Shown here: positions 1-8,570 of the stretch, piece by piece
Layout of the letters: every line of letters begins with the position of its first letter
Position numbering within the stretch: the first letter of the stretch is position 1
Assembly (NCBI GenBank): GCA_029851415.1
Contig: CM056743.1
Span: 72,065,186-72,129,185 of the forward strand
Length of the DNA stretch: 64,000 bases
Source of the DNA: Eretmocerus hayati
Lineage: Eukaryota; Arthropoda; Insecta; Hymenoptera; Aphelinidae
Direction of reading: 5' to 3'
Translations under genes and position numbers: made by a program
Notes under the pieces: model-generated
Told to the model about the DNA's origin: nothing
Seen by the model: the letters and a program-made list of their open reading frames with translations, nothing else
The model's database searches: none

Positions 1-49
1 AGAGTCTTATTGGTGGCCCTGAAGAGGGCCGATTGCGCTTCTTCTTTGC

Positions 50-358
50 TTAGCTCAGGAGTGAGCAGGAGTCTGGGACATCCATCCTCCTGACCGGTCT
101 TGATGTTGGTACTGGCTCAGGTCTTGTTGGAATCCTGACCCATGGTTCTCGAGGAGGTGGTAGCCATGGAGGTGACAGGATAATCCGAACCTCGACAACC
201 ACTGTTGGTTCTCGCTGTTTCGGCTCAATGTCTACGATGGGCATAGACGGCAATTTGGGCTGTGCAAAACGTTGACCCATTGTTCTGCCGCGCTCGTTAC
301 CACGTTGTTGACCCATTGCAGTCAAAGTGTCAAATGACTTCATGGAGCATATCATCAT
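50..358 (-). CDS. Pro/Arg-rich small ORF, unrecognised
   Basis: This is an open frame of about 102 codons on the same strand as the provirus virion genes. The product would be rich in Pro, Arg and Val (for example LPPPREPW) and has no recognised domain. It may be the end of a virion gene or an unselected open frame. Only its strand and position at the edge of the provirus argue for it. Confidence 0.2.
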   Translation of the reverse strand: MMICSMKSFDTLTAMGQQRGNERGRTMGQRFAQPKLPSMPIVDIEPKQREPTVVVEVRIILSPPWLPPPREPWVRIPTRPEPVPTSRPVRRMDVPDSCSLLS

Positions 359-430
359 CGCTTTATAGTCACTCCCCCTTTAGGACCCAAGCCGCATCAA
401 ACGCATGCGCACGAGTGCATGTTTTTATTC

Positions 431-922
431 TCAGTGAAATATCGTCCAGTCGTCTGAGAAAGGAACCCAGCAATCTATTTCCACGATTTCGATACCTAGC
501 TCTTTCATCCGTGCATGATCATCTTTAAATATTCCACACTCTTTCATTCTATCCACGCAGGCTTTCAACTTGCGTAAGAACGGTGTCTCCCATCCAATCA
601 ACTTCTGAAGATTCCGATTGATATCTGTGATGATGATCTCTGCATCTCTCTTGTAGTAGTACCCGGTGTCGAAATTGTAGAAGGATCGATCATCAATCCA
701 TAAATTGCCATCTACTGTGTTGAACTCGAGTTTCGACGATTCAACGCATCTCTCGCACGACTCTTCTTCATCGATAAAATTAACGCTGATTGCTACCTCA
801 CCGGGCAAGAGCCTCCAATCTTCGGATACTGGATACCCTTTACAGGACCGCAATGTCTCCTTTCTTTCTGTAGACCCATTTTCACCCGGAAAATGGATGC
901 AGATATTGAACGAGAAACCCAT
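431..922 (-). CDS. Hypothetical provirus protein, 163 aa, intact
   Basis: I do not recognise the family. The frame is open, and the start is taken at the ATG at 922-920 because a TATA box (957-966) and a TCATT initiator (931-935) lie just upstream at the spacing typical of insect promoters. A longer frame reaching 946 would need a GTG start inside the presumed leader. The product is acidic, soluble-looking, has several Cys in its N-terminal half (CERC) and no obvious membrane segment. It lies at the left edge of the virion gene block, so an accessory or structural role in the Polinton is plausible but not shown. Confidence 0.55.
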   Translation of the reverse strand: MGFSFNICIHFPGENGSTERKETLRSCKGYPVSEDWRLLPGEVAISVNFIDEEESCERCVESSKLEFNTVDGNLWIDDRSFYNFDTGYYYKRDAEIIITDINRNLQKLIGWETPFLRKLKACVDRMKECGIFKDDHARMKELGIEIVEIDCWVPFSDDWTIFH

Positions 923-930
923 GATGACAG

Positions 931-966
931 AATGATTCGTCTGCACGTTCGACCGAGCTTTATACG
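931..966 (-). promoter_or_regulatory. Core promoter for the 431-922 gene
   Basis: On the minus strand CGTATAAAGC (966-957) is followed by TCATT (935-931). The first T of TATAAAG at 964 and the initiator A at 933 are 31 bp apart, and the ATG at 922 is 11 bp further on. This matches the arthropod TATA/TCAKT arrangement. Confidence 0.6.
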
Positions 967-1058
967 CCAGTCATCCCCACCACGAGTCGAGCCGCCGACG
1001 CCGCAGGCATGCGATGCGCCGAGGCATATCTCGAATTCTTGAGTATACGCTAGTGTAA

Positions 1059-1130
1059 GCCAGAATGGCTCAATGGTAGAGTGTATGACTTTTAATCATT
1101 CGGTTCTCGGTTCGAATCCGGGTTCTGGCA
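1059..1130 (+). tRNA. tRNA-Lys (TTT)
   Basis: The 72-nt sequence folds as a cloverleaf: a perfect 7-bp acceptor stem (GCCAGAA/TTCTGGC), D arm GCTC/GAGT with a short loop AATGGTA, anticodon loop CTTTTAA (anticodon TTT), variable CGGTT, and T arm CTCGG-TTCGAAT-CCGGG with one G-U. The outermost anticodon-stem pair is T-T. The discriminator is A, whereas eukaryotic tRNA-Lys usually has G. A T8 run follows directly. No intron is present. It lies inside the provirus, 47 bp from a tRNA-Phe gene. Confidence 0.85.
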
Positions 1131-1138
1131 TTTTTTTT
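1131..1138 (+). terminator. Pol III terminator of tRNA-Lys
   Basis: A run of eight T begins immediately after the tRNA discriminator base, the standard RNA polymerase III stop. Confidence 0.75.
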
Positions 1139-1177
1139 CTGGTTCAATGGGTGATAATCATGGATGCTCTAGAACTC

Positions 1178-1249
1178 ACCGAAGTAGCTCAGTGGGAGAG
1201 CATATGACTGAAGATCATCCGGTCCTCGGTTCGAATCCGAGTTTCGGCA
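1178..1249 (+). tRNA. tRNA-Phe (GAA)
   Basis: The 72-nt cloverleaf has acceptor ACCGAAG/TTTCGGC (an A-C mismatch at the first pair and one G-U), D arm GCTC/GAGC, anticodon loop CTGAAGA (anticodon GAA), variable CGGTC, T arm CTCGG-TTCGAAT-CCGAG and discriminator A. The outermost anticodon-stem pair is T-C. It shares about 75% of positions with the neighbouring tRNA-Lys, including the anticodon-stem core ATGA/TCAT, which suggests common descent. A T-run follows. The 1-72 mismatch leaves its function uncertain. Confidence 0.8.
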
Positions 1250-1256
1250 TTTTTTT
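1250..1256 (+). terminator. Pol III terminator of tRNA-Phe
   Basis: A T-run directly follows the tRNA 3' end. The stretch from here to 1,488 shows nothing else I can support. Confidence 0.65.
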
Positions 1257-1488
1257 GCCTCTAACTCTCTGTAGGTGTCATTGCCTCATTTCCTGTAAGT
1301 GTCAGAACTTTGGAGCTTCCGATAATCTTTGTGGTCGGGATACGTTTGTTCTTGAGCCTTATACGTCGTCTGAAAGTACTCTTTCCATTCGGAAGGTTCT
1401 CCTTGCTTCTGTTTCCCCTCATCTAAGAGAAGAGTATGCTCAGCGCTGTTACTCTGACGGTTCCCCATTGTAGACTGAGATAACCACG

Positions 1489-2016
1489 TCATGTTCTTTC
1501 GCTATCCATATCTTCCCACTTCATTGACTCGTTGAAGACTGCATGCTCTTGTAGAAAATGTTTGATGAGCTTGACATTGTGCAACGCACACACTGCCTTC
1601 TTCGACTCTGTGTGATTGGAGCACACTGTGACTCGCTTCTGATCATACAGCTGAGCCAAGGATAGGTATCCCGAATCTTCGATATCTCGGACGTTGAACC
1701 CGAGTCTTCCGAGCCACTCCTTGTTCATCGAACCTTTGACAATGACTCTCTCAGCATCACCCAAGACCTCTCTGAGCAGCTCACCGATACAATTGTATGA
1801 GATGTCTTCAGAGCTCCATGGAATACCGTGATAGCGCTGCTCCAACCATCTATTCCGATCTTTGTACTTTCTTGCGAGCTTTTTTCGAGGGAATGGCTCC
1901 TTGAATAGGAATACTCGAGCTTCAGCTTCGCCGTGAAGTGGTACTACAGTCAGTTCTTTCAGAATGAGCTGATGTCCACGACGTACTCCATCTCGGAAGC
2001 GAATGAGCTCTTGCAT
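1489..2016 (-). CDS. Conserved Polinton-associated small protein (copy 1)
   Basis: The frame is open for 175 codons from the ATG at 2016-2014. Upstream codons reach 2064 only with a GTG. It is a paralogue of the intron-bearing gene at 15,117-15,805. Shared blocks are the N-terminal LKELTV/AKEVAI segment, a central NRWLE..HG..W block, a (V/I)F/IVKG..K..WL block and a C-terminal CALHNV/CAVKTA block. I have seen this protein type beside Polinton-like genes in insects, but I know of no proven activity; an RNase H-like fold is only a guess. It follows the capsid gene with its start region abutting the capsid stop, as in a late gene cluster. No frameshift is visible. Confidence 0.6.
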   Translation of the reverse strand: MQELIRFRDGVRRGHQLILKELTVVPLHGEAEARVFLFKEPFPRKKLARKYKDRNRWLEQRYHGIPWSSEDISYNCIGELLREVLGDAERVIVKGSMNKEWLGRLGFNVRDIEDSGYLSLAQLYDQKRVTVCSNHTESKKAVCALHNVKLIKHFLQEHAVFNESMKWEDMDSERT

Positions 2017-2063
2017 GCCACGAGACTTCTTATATCGGGTTCTTCCCCCACCACTGATCCCCA

Positions 2064-3320
2064 CTACTTGTTCAAACGTTTCCTGATATCGCCGGTCATG
2101 GGATTGTACTCGGTGATCCGGTCGTGTAAGATTAAGCAGTACGCTGAAGTATTGGCCGGGAAATTGTTTCTCGCTTCTATTCCTATCCGAATGTCCACAG
2201 CAGCTGTCTTTAGTGACTCATTCTGCATGGCACATTCAATAGAGTAGAACGCAACGTTGCTGATGAAGTCACGTCTGTCAAGGAGTGGCTGAGGTTCCTC
2301 TCTGTAGTACAATCTCTGAAAGTTGCTATACATATCGTACAATATGGAGTACTGATTCTGATTCAAGTTCGAATTCAAGTTTCCGTACGGATAGTATTGC
2401 GAATTAAAGTAGAACTTGATATCACTTATGTCGCAGTTATCGAAGCGACTCGCATCCGACCCATTCTGCCCCTTCCGAGCTGACTGGAACGCCATTATGA
2501 CAGAACGAGGTTTCTCCAATTGGTTTGTTGTCCCCACAGTCCAAACGTGTCTCGACGTTGGGAAGCAGTGGATACTCGTAGAGTTCCCAAGTTCGATATC
2601 CCATTTCCAGATATCCACCCTTCTTGATGTTGTTGATGAGCTTGATTTTCTCTTTGTCCGATGGCGTCACATATGGCATTCTCCACTCCACTGAATTCAC
2701 TTCAATCTTGAAATCCTCGTAAGTGGCGGCTGCCCCACAAGCTACCGGAACAGCTTCTTGAACAATGGCGTTCAAGTCGTCGCTGGATCTTACAAGGACG
2801 AGCTCATGCTCCACGTTAACGATGACCTTCTGGAAATCTTCTGCAAAGCCCAGAATCGAGCTGAGTGGGATCGACACATCGAATTTACCATTTTCATCGA
2901 CAATCGAAACGTCATCTTCCGAACCGATCCACCCGGAATCCTCTATCATCTTACTTTGACTAGGCTCGAGAGATAACCAGCCTTCCATTGTAGTGGTAAT
3001 GCCCACATTCTCACACTTATCGACCTCTACCCCATTGATTTCATAGCAAACTTCCTCGAATAGATAGCAGACACCATTATTGACAAACTTTGTGTTGGTC
3101 AGAGCCTGCCCATTGGGTTTCGTCAATTTCCCACAAACCCTTAGGAAACTACGCGAAGGTAGAAGGCACAGATCTTGATGCTGAATCATGATCCGTAATT
3201 CATCGTTCTAGAGCGTCCTCCATTGCAACCCAATGAACAAATTATTCTCCACCAAGGTGTCCTGTGTATCCCTGTATCCCAGATTCCGTAGAAACTGAGG
3301 GTTTCGCCGTGTTAGCACTC
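2064..3320 (-). pseudogene. MCP: Double jelly-roll major capsid protein, broken
   Basis: The product resembles the Polinton/adintovirus major capsid protein, the double jelly-roll hexon-like subunit of the icosahedral shell. Blocks supporting this are NPQFLRNLGYRDTQDTL near the N terminus, CYEINGVEVDKC, KVIVNVEHELVLVRSSDD, EWRMPYV, RTWELYEYP, and the C-terminal NTSAYCLILHDRITEYNP. The total reach of about 415 codons fits the family. Two lesions are clear: an in-frame TAG at 3210-3208 in the N-terminal part, and a frameshift at about 2545-2570, after which the reading frame continues to the stop at 2066-2064. A TATA box and TCAGT initiator precede it at 3,337-3,371. It lies between the minor capsid gene and the small conserved protein. 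Confidence 0.88.
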
Positions 3321-3336
3321 TGGTTGCTTGCTGACG

Positions 3337-3371
3337 ACTGATGACTGGTCGACACACCGACGGTTTATATA
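3337..3371 (-). promoter_or_regulatory. Core promoter of the major capsid gene
   Basis: On the minus strand TATATAAA starts at 3371 and TCAGT occupies 3341-3337. The spacing from the first TATA base to the initiator A (3339) is 32 bp. Confidence 0.65.
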
Positions 3372-3412
3372 CTCTTTGGCTACCTTCCTTCTTAATACAA
3401 GACCCATCAAGA

Positions 3413-4096
3413 TCAAATTGATTTGAGATGTAGTCTCACCGTGACTTCAGCGCCTCTGAAATTCACCAAATCACCGTCCTGATCGACGATACGTATTTGC
3501 AGAAAATCTATACACTTTGTAATAATCGGGAGATAGATGATCTGACTCGGTGTTACGTTGACCTTGAACCCAGGAGCAACTTTGAGAGCAAACTCGTGGA
3601 TAGAATGGACTCTCCTGCCGTTCAGATGGGCTTGACCAGTTACGTTGCACTCGGCTCGCAAAGGGTTAACCTTGAAGACACTGACAATTTCGTCTGCGGT
3701 ATGTCTCAAATTTGCCTCTAGGAGACGTGGATGAAAGCCCAATATTGGTGCGATACTATCCGATGGACGAAAATCCACTGGCTGACTAGATTTCATCTGC
3801 GACTGCAGTAAGTTGTTGTGAGGTTCCACACTCAATGACTCGCCTTTGGGAATCTGCTCCACAAGGAAAGTCTCTATATCTTCGAGTTCGTAACTCCCAA
3901 CTGAGATGATGATGACTTGATCTCCAAAGTAGAATTTATCTCGACGAATATCGATATTTGGGATTGAGTGAGAGGTCAGAAGTGCTACTAGTCCCAATTC
4001 GTACTTTTTCCCCAGTAATAGTTCCAGTGGAGGATCGACAGGTGCTCCGAGGTACGATGACTTGCCTGATAGACTCAGTGTATTTGATTTATCCAT
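3413..4096 (-). CDS. Minor capsid (penton-like, single jelly-roll) protein, intact
   Basis: The 227-codon frame starts at an ATG and is undamaged. The sequence matches the pattern of the Polinton/adintovirus single jelly-roll minor capsid or penton protein: an N-terminal SGKSSYLGAP segment followed by a SIPNID motif, a central LGFHPRLLEANLRHTADE block, and the C-terminal signature VDQDGDLVNFRG..VTVRL at about residues 204-223. Penton subunits fill the five-fold vertices of the capsid. The gene lies between protease and major capsid genes, the order expected for a virion gene cluster. Its TATA box overlaps the stop codon of the protease gene (4,138-4,146). It is the best preserved structural gene in this unit. 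Confidence 0.82.
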   Translation of the reverse strand: MDKSNTLSLSGKSSYLGAPVDPPLELLLGKKYELGLVALLTSHSIPNIDIRRDKFYFGDQVIIISVGSYELEDIETFLVEQIPKGESLSVEPHNNLLQSQMKSSQPVDFRPSDSIAPILGFHPRLLEANLRHTADEIVSVFKVNPLRAECNVTGQAHLNGRRVHSIHEFALKVAPGFKVNVTPSQIIYLPIITKCIDFLQIRIVDQDGDLVNFRGAEVTVRLHLKSI

Positions 4097-4112
4097 GACG
4101 GTCGAATATACG

Positions 4113-4146
4113 ATGATTCACACCTGCTGAACGCACTCCTTTTATA
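4113..4146 (-). promoter_or_regulatory. Core promoter nested in the end of the protease gene
   Basis: On the minus strand TATAAAAGG runs from 4146 to 4138, and the protease stop codon TAA (4144-4142) is part of it. A TCAT(C) initiator-like site sits at 4116-4113, 31 bp downstream, ahead of the minor capsid ATG at 4096. Confidence 0.6.
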
Positions 4147-4483
4147 GTCTGCCGCTGAGAACAGCTAGGCATAGATGTCCACAATTGTAGGTTCCAAGAT
4201 CTTGATACCTCTCGTGATTGTACTTGACTCCGTCAACTGCTAGATAATTCATCAACTCCAGTGGTGGCTGAAGGTCACTGAAACTGTCGAAGTACACAAC
4301 GTCACCACCGCGTTTCCGGTAGGCCACCCAGTGCGTTTCCGGTCCGCTCGCGTTGTCCAGGTTCACTATGGCCGATTCCCGGTACCGCGGGCCGCGCGCC
4401 GGGAGACCGCTCCGCATGAACACGCCGCGGAAGTAGGGAATTTTCAGTATCTTGGCGAACCTCTCCAGATCGAGATTACTCAG
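4142..4483 (-). pseudogene. PRO: Adenain-like cysteine protease (virion maturation), start codon lost
   Basis: The product matches the adenovirus-type protease of Polintons, which cleaves virion precursor proteins. The catalytic order is visible: His in THW (4333-4331), Asp in YFDSF (4288-4286), Gln in ERYQDLG and the nucleophile Cys in NCGHLC (4183-4181). Conserved blocks NLDNASGPETHWVAYRK and FDSFSDLQPP are intact. The open frame extends upstream to 4483, where a CTG stands at the expected start position. This CTG overlaps the TGA of the preceding gene, consistent with a former stop/start overlap whose first base has changed. An internal Met at 4417 is too late to retain the N-terminal LERFAKILKIPYFRG segment. 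Apart from the start, no lesion is visible. Confidence 0.85.
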
Positions 4484-5370
4484 CGCGCGGTCCGGGAGCG
4501 TGATCCTCTCTTCTTTGTTGCCTTCCTTCCTGCCGGACGTCTCTTGACTATTCTTTTTCGAGGCTGTTTTTTTACGACTCGTTTTCTTCTTTTCACCGGG
4601 GATTGACGAAAACCCGAACCATATGGTCTCATGTACAGCGCCGTTCCAGTCTTGTAGGGTTTCAGGTACAAACTTCCATCCACTGCAATGGCTTCCATCT
4701 TCTGATTGTGTCTCTTCTTCTCTCCTGAGTTCATCCTTGCTGCCTTAGCATCATTGATGGCCTTGGCGATCCCCGCCGCTCCTCCCGCTAGTGCACCAAT
4801 AGCACCCAATCCAGCAAAGAGAGGCACCAGATATGGGAGAAACCCTCCCATCTTTTCAGGTATAGGAAGCATGCGAGGGAGTTTAACCTTCCTTCCACCA
4901 CCAGCTTCTTTAACTGCATCCCGTGCACCCTTGAGCGCCGAGCTGAGTACATTACGAGCTTAAGCATGAGGCTTCAGCGATTTGGAAGCAGCTCTAATCA
5001 CGTTTTTCAGAGGAATCCCCATCCCTAACATATTCTTAGCATTCATAATATTTGTCACAGCGTAGGCAGCAACCCTCTCCCTAAGTTTTGCATCCCTGGA
5101 CTTGACGCGCGCCCAAGCTTTGGCAGCCAGGTCCCTGTCAGTTGCGTTTTGTGCTTGGACGTTCTCGCGATTTTTCGAGTGAGCTATATCGTGCTTCCTG
5201 CACGCTGCATCCAGAGCATTGATACCCCAATCCCCGCGCGCTAGCCGCATAGCAAGTTCCGTACCCGGACCGCAGAATTGGTAACCTGGTAGATGAAACT
5301 CACCTGGCAACTTGTTGATGAGCGTATTGACGAGGCCGCGACCTCGCTCACGTTTCCCGTGGATGATCAT
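4480..5370 (-). pseudogene. Phospholipase A2 / pX-like virion protein, split by an in-frame stop
   Basis: One frame runs from the ATG at 5370 to the TGA at 4482-4480 but is cut by a TAA at 4962-4960. The N-terminal half is a parvovirus-VP1-type PLA2 domain, with a calcium loop YQFCGPGT (residues 30-37) and a catalytic His-Asp pair at 60-61 in DAACRKHDIAHS. Such domains breach host membranes during entry. The C-terminal half has a Gly/Ala-rich hydrophobic segment (about residues 177-200: FLPYLVPLFAGLGAIGALAG) and a very basic tail (about 260-296), like adenovirus core/minor proteins. Insect relatives carry both halves in one protein, and the two pieces here share the frame, so I read this as a single gene with a nonsense mutation. 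Two separate genes is the alternative. Confidence 0.82.
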
Positions 5371-5419
5371 CTTCTCTCCAGAGTAGACTTACGACCGACC
5401 GGATCCGCTGCGTACAGTC

Positions 5420-5476
5420 TATTTATACCCCCTCCTCGAGTATACATAAGCCCAAGCCTGATCCTTTACGCTCATT
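5420..5476. promoter_or_regulatory. Divergent promoter region between virion block and ATPase
   Basis: The 132-bp gap between the PLA2 start (5370) and the ATPase ATG (5503) holds a minus-strand TATAAATA (5427-5420) and a plus-strand TATACATAAG (5441-5450). The plus side has a TCATT initiator at 5472-5476, 33 bp after its TATA box. The two gene blocks are therefore transcribed outward from one short region. Confidence 0.6.
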
Positions 5477-5502
5477 CGTTGATCAAAGTTCTTGCGGGCA
5501 AC

Positions 5503-6194
5503 ATGAATTTCTCGGAACAGAGAGTGAAACTGCCAGTCACAAACTTTGACATTGGGGAAGAGAAGAGACTTAAGAAGCATGGGGACTTACTGCCTGATAC
5601 TATCAGAGCGGTGATCTGCGGCCATCTAACTGTGGCAAGACGAATAGTCTCATGATACTCATCACTCACCCCAATGGTCTGAGATTTGCCAACGTCTACT
5701 TATACTCCAAGTCTTTGAATCAGCCAAAGTACAAATTCCTCGAAGCCGTGATTCAGTGCGTTGGTGGCATTAATTTCTTCCCCTTCAGCGAGCATGAGTC
5801 AGTCGTATCTCCTGATGACGCATTGCCAAATTCAATCATGATTTCTGATGATATAGCTTGTGAGAAACAGGATAGCGTGAAAGCCTATTTCTGCATGGGG
5901 AGACACAAAGCTGTAGACTACTTCTATCTCTGTCAATCATACGCGTTCGTTCCGAAACACCTGGTCAGAGACAATGTGAATCTCCTGGTCATTTTCCGAC
6001 AGGATGATACCAATGTTCAACATGTCTACGACGACCATGTCAACTCAGATATGTCATTCGCACGCTTCAAAGAACTCTGCTTCTCGTGTTGGAGAGATGA
6101 TAAGCATGGGTTCCTCGTCATAGATAAAGATAGACCTCTCAATGAGGGTCGCTACAGGGAAGGTTTCGATAGTTTTGCTATAAATATAGCCTGA
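5503..6194 (+). pseudogene. ATP: FtsK/HerA-type genome-packaging ATPase, frameshifted
   Basis: The product is the Polinton packaging ATPase that pumps DNA into the capsid. The first part (MNFSEQRVKLPV...) is in one frame and the rest in another. A one-base loss at about 5620-5640 falls exactly in the P-loop (Walker A) coding region. The remaining motifs are present: Walker B-like SIMISDD (5832-5852) and a sensor region FYLCQSYA (about 5916-5940). The C-terminal end is in frame to a TGA at 6192-6194. The last codons contain the TATA box of the next gene. The gene leads the plus-strand block from the divergent promoter. Confidence 0.85.
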
Positions 6195-6213
6195 ATCAGC
6201 CAGCTTGACCAGT
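6179..6213 (+). promoter_or_regulatory. Core promoter nested in the end of the ATPase gene
   Basis: TATAAATA (6179-6186) spans the final sense codons of the ATPase gene. An initiator-like CCAGT lies at 6209-6213, 32 bp downstream, followed by the DUF8207-like frame at 6240. Confidence 0.5.
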
Positions 6214-6239
6214 CTTTGATCAGATGTTGAATTACAAAC

Positions 6240-7125
6240 GTGGAAGACTATCTCCAACAGGAAAACTTGCTGCGTCGACTAGTTGAAGCTAGAGATGCTA
6301 TTAAGAGAAAGTATAATTTGCTACAGCATGGTCAAGCTGAGACGGAGAAAGCTCTAGCGGAGACATTCAAACCTATTGTCGATTCTCCTGAGCGGATCGT
6401 CTCGAAAGCAAAGTTACGCCCATCTCGTATCAAGGGGATGAGTGAAGCCGAGGAAACCTTGCAAGTGACCGAGTCATCTGATACTGGTACTGAGGATAAG
6501 TACGAAACAGTGGTTGAAAATACATCAGCAGAGGTGACCGATGGACCAAACATCAATGAATACAGGAATTATCTCTCTCTGTTGGAGAAGAGAGGGGAAC
6601 ATAGTAGTGTCGATAAGCTCTACGGCGTTAGATTGGAGCGAGGAAAGACTATGATCGGAAATGTGGCCATAGATTTCACACAGAACTCGGTAGTGGTCGA
6701 TGGCGTTGAGCACCCAAGGTCTGATGGACTGATGGATATTTTATTTAAAAAAACCAAAATCGCACAACAAGGAGGATTTGGCCAAGTACAAACGCATACT
6801 AGAGGCTTCAAATGTACATAAGAAGGGATACAATAGCTAGGGTGAATTGCGGCAGTTCAATAGCTCGAAATTCACAAACATCATTGCTCCATCATTCGAG
6901 AGCAAGAGGGGAAGATCAGTGTCGAGAGTTGATGAATCATTCTTGCCGAATTTCAAGGTCGCAAGACATGGATAATCAGTCGACTACGTGTACTGGGATG
7001 ACCCCAATGAACTAGTCGAACGTTTGCGCCTACTGATGGCCGAGTGAAACGCCGGAAATCCAAGCCACGATAACGAGATACGCTCCATATTAGAAGAACT
7101 GCATGAGCGAGGCTATATAAGCTAA
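6240..7125 (+). pseudogene. DUF8207-like Polinton protein, start lost and frameshifted
   Basis: The N-terminal part is predicted helical and charged (QQENLLRRLVEARDAIKRKYNLLQ). A middle block reads YGVRLERGKTMIGN and MDILFKK. The C-terminal signature VYWDDPNELVERLRLLMAE followed by SHDNEIRSILEELHERGYIS is what I associate with the DUF8207 family common in insect and cnidarian Polinton-like loci; its function is unknown. The frame opens at 6240 with GTG where an ATG would be expected in a eukaryotic gene. A frameshift near 6745-6765 (an A-rich stretch), plus stops at about 6835, 6975 and 7045, break the C-terminal half. The final codons carry the TATA box of the next gene. Confidence 0.7.
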
Positions 7126-7149
7126 GTACCCTCAATCTTCTCAATCAGT
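7114..7149 (+). promoter_or_regulatory. Core promoter nested in the end of the DUF8207-like gene
   Basis: TATATAA (7114-7120) lies in the last codons (GYIS stop) of the upstream gene. TCAGT at 7145-7149 places the initiator A 33 bp downstream. The next ATG is at 7156, leaving a very short leader. Confidence 0.65.
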
Positions 7150-7155
7150 TCCAAT

Positions 7156-7440
7156 ATGGATGTCGATCTATTCGGGCGTAAGCAAGGGGAGGGTGGTGGA
7201 CAACGCAGCCCTCCCGGCTTTGGGTTTAGATTAACTATTGACAATCAATACGATATGGACAACGAAAGACTTTGCAAGGTGGCCGGTCCGAGGGACATGA
7301 AAGACGTAGTCAACTTAGAAACAATGTTGCAGTTCATCCAAGACTCATCACAGAAGGTGCAAACGCGAATCAAGGAGATGAATGGAAACTTCCTCAGTTC
7401 TCAGAATGAGATACTGAGAGATATCGACATGTTCAACTGA
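7156..7440 (+). CDS. Small Polinton-associated protein, 94 aa, intact
   Basis: The frame opens with ATG 9 bp after a TCAGT initiator and is uninterrupted. The N terminus (MDVDLFGRKQGEG) is followed by GFRLTIDNQYDMDNERLCKVAGP and a C-terminal amphipathic helix (NLETMLQFIQDSSQKVQTRIKEMN) that could form a coiled coil. I have seen similar short proteins beside DUF8207-like genes in related insect elements; the 'new/known feature' pattern resembles trimeric fibre-base proteins, but the role is not established. It is one of the few undamaged genes of the provirus. It sits between the DUF8207-like gene and the integrase. Confidence 0.6.
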   Translation: MDVDLFGRKQGEGGGQRSPPGFGFRLTIDNQYDMDNERLCKVAGPRDMKDVVNLETMLQFIQDSSQKVQTRIKEMNGNFLSSQNEILRDIDMFN

Positions 7441-7504
7441 GTGATCTTTGCATTGATTCAAAAACAAGAACTTCCCGATGACTATTTGAATAAATACAGC
7501 TGGA

Positions 7505-8437
7505 GTGCAGATAGATGATTCATTTCTCAATCGAATGTTCAACATGGAACAAGTCGTAGAGGAGCTCCATAAACCTGCGCGACGGAACTACTCACGTCGC
7601 AAGTTTGGGATGCGGGGCTTGCACGAGACGTGGCAGGCTGATCTAGTAGAAATGCTGCCTTACGCTAGAGTTAACAAGGGATACAATTATCTGCGTTTTT
7701 TCTAAATTTGCTTGGGCTGTACCGGTGAAGAAGAAGACTGGTACATACGTCACGCCGCAATGAGGTCTGTCTTCCGTCAAGGGCACGTTCCAAAGAATCT
7801 CCAGACAGACAACGAGAAAGAATTCTACAATGCCGAGTTTCAAGGGCTCATGAACGAATACAACGTCAATCTCTACTCTACATACAGTAATATGGAGGCA
7901 TCAATTTGCTAGCGCTCCAAACGCACGTTGAAGGATATAATGTGGAAACGCTCTAGTTTACGTGGAAGTTACAAGTGGCTCGACATATTGCCCGGTCTAA
8001 TGGAAGAGTACAATGGAAAAAAAACATCGCACCATTGGCATCGAACCAAAAAACGTTACTCTTCGCAATGAACGCAATATCCTGCAATTGTATAATGGTG
8101 GAGACCAGCCCCGGAGCAGGTTGAAGTTCAAGGTCGGAGATCATGTGCACGTCAGTGAAATGAAGCATGTATTCGAGAAGGGCTACTCGCCAAACTGGAC
8201 AACAGAGATATTCACCATCAGGAGAGTGGCCTTGACGAGTCCAGCGACTTACCATCTTAGAGATTTTCAAGGGACGATGTTTCCGGGGGATTCTATGAAC
8301 AGGAACTATCCCCATCCGAATATCCTGATGTGTACCTAGTTGAGAAAATTATCAGGAGGAGAGGAAACCAAGTCCTCGTGAAGTGGTTGGGTTTCGACGA
8401 TACTCACAACAGTTGGATAGATAGAGATGAGATTTGA
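7505..8437 (+). pseudogene. INT: Retroviral-type DDE integrase with C-terminal chromodomain, heavily broken
   Basis: This is the Polinton integrase that inserts the element. Visible parts in order are LHKPARRNYSRRK; the first catalytic Asp in TWQADLVEM (7640-7642); SKFAWAVPVKKKTG in a shifted frame; the second Asp in QTDNEKEF (7808-7810); and SMEASI-like helix sequence, after which the codon expected for the catalytic Glu reads TAG (7910-7912). An SH3-like segment follows (KFKVGDHVHVSEMKHVFEKGY). The C terminus, in another frame at about 8329-8434, is a chromodomain (YLVEKIIRRRGNQVLVKWLGF ending in NSWIDRDEI). There are at least four breaks: near 7700, 7765, 8025 and 8290. The usual N-terminal zinc-binding part was not seen and may be lost. 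Confidence 0.85.
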
Positions 8438-8570
8438 AGAAGAGGAATGAGAGTGACAGAGGCTCCGACGGCGCCCTTGTCTGTGGAGTCTACCCGCTTC
8501 ATATACGAAGCCACTACTCCTCCATTGACTCTCATTTCTCAACTTTATTACAGATTCATTAAGAATATGT

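Noticed and set aside
2028..2033. TATA box for the gene at 1,489-2,016
   Set aside because: The TATAAG is only about 12-17 bp before the ATG, so a start site 31 bp downstream would fall inside the coding region.
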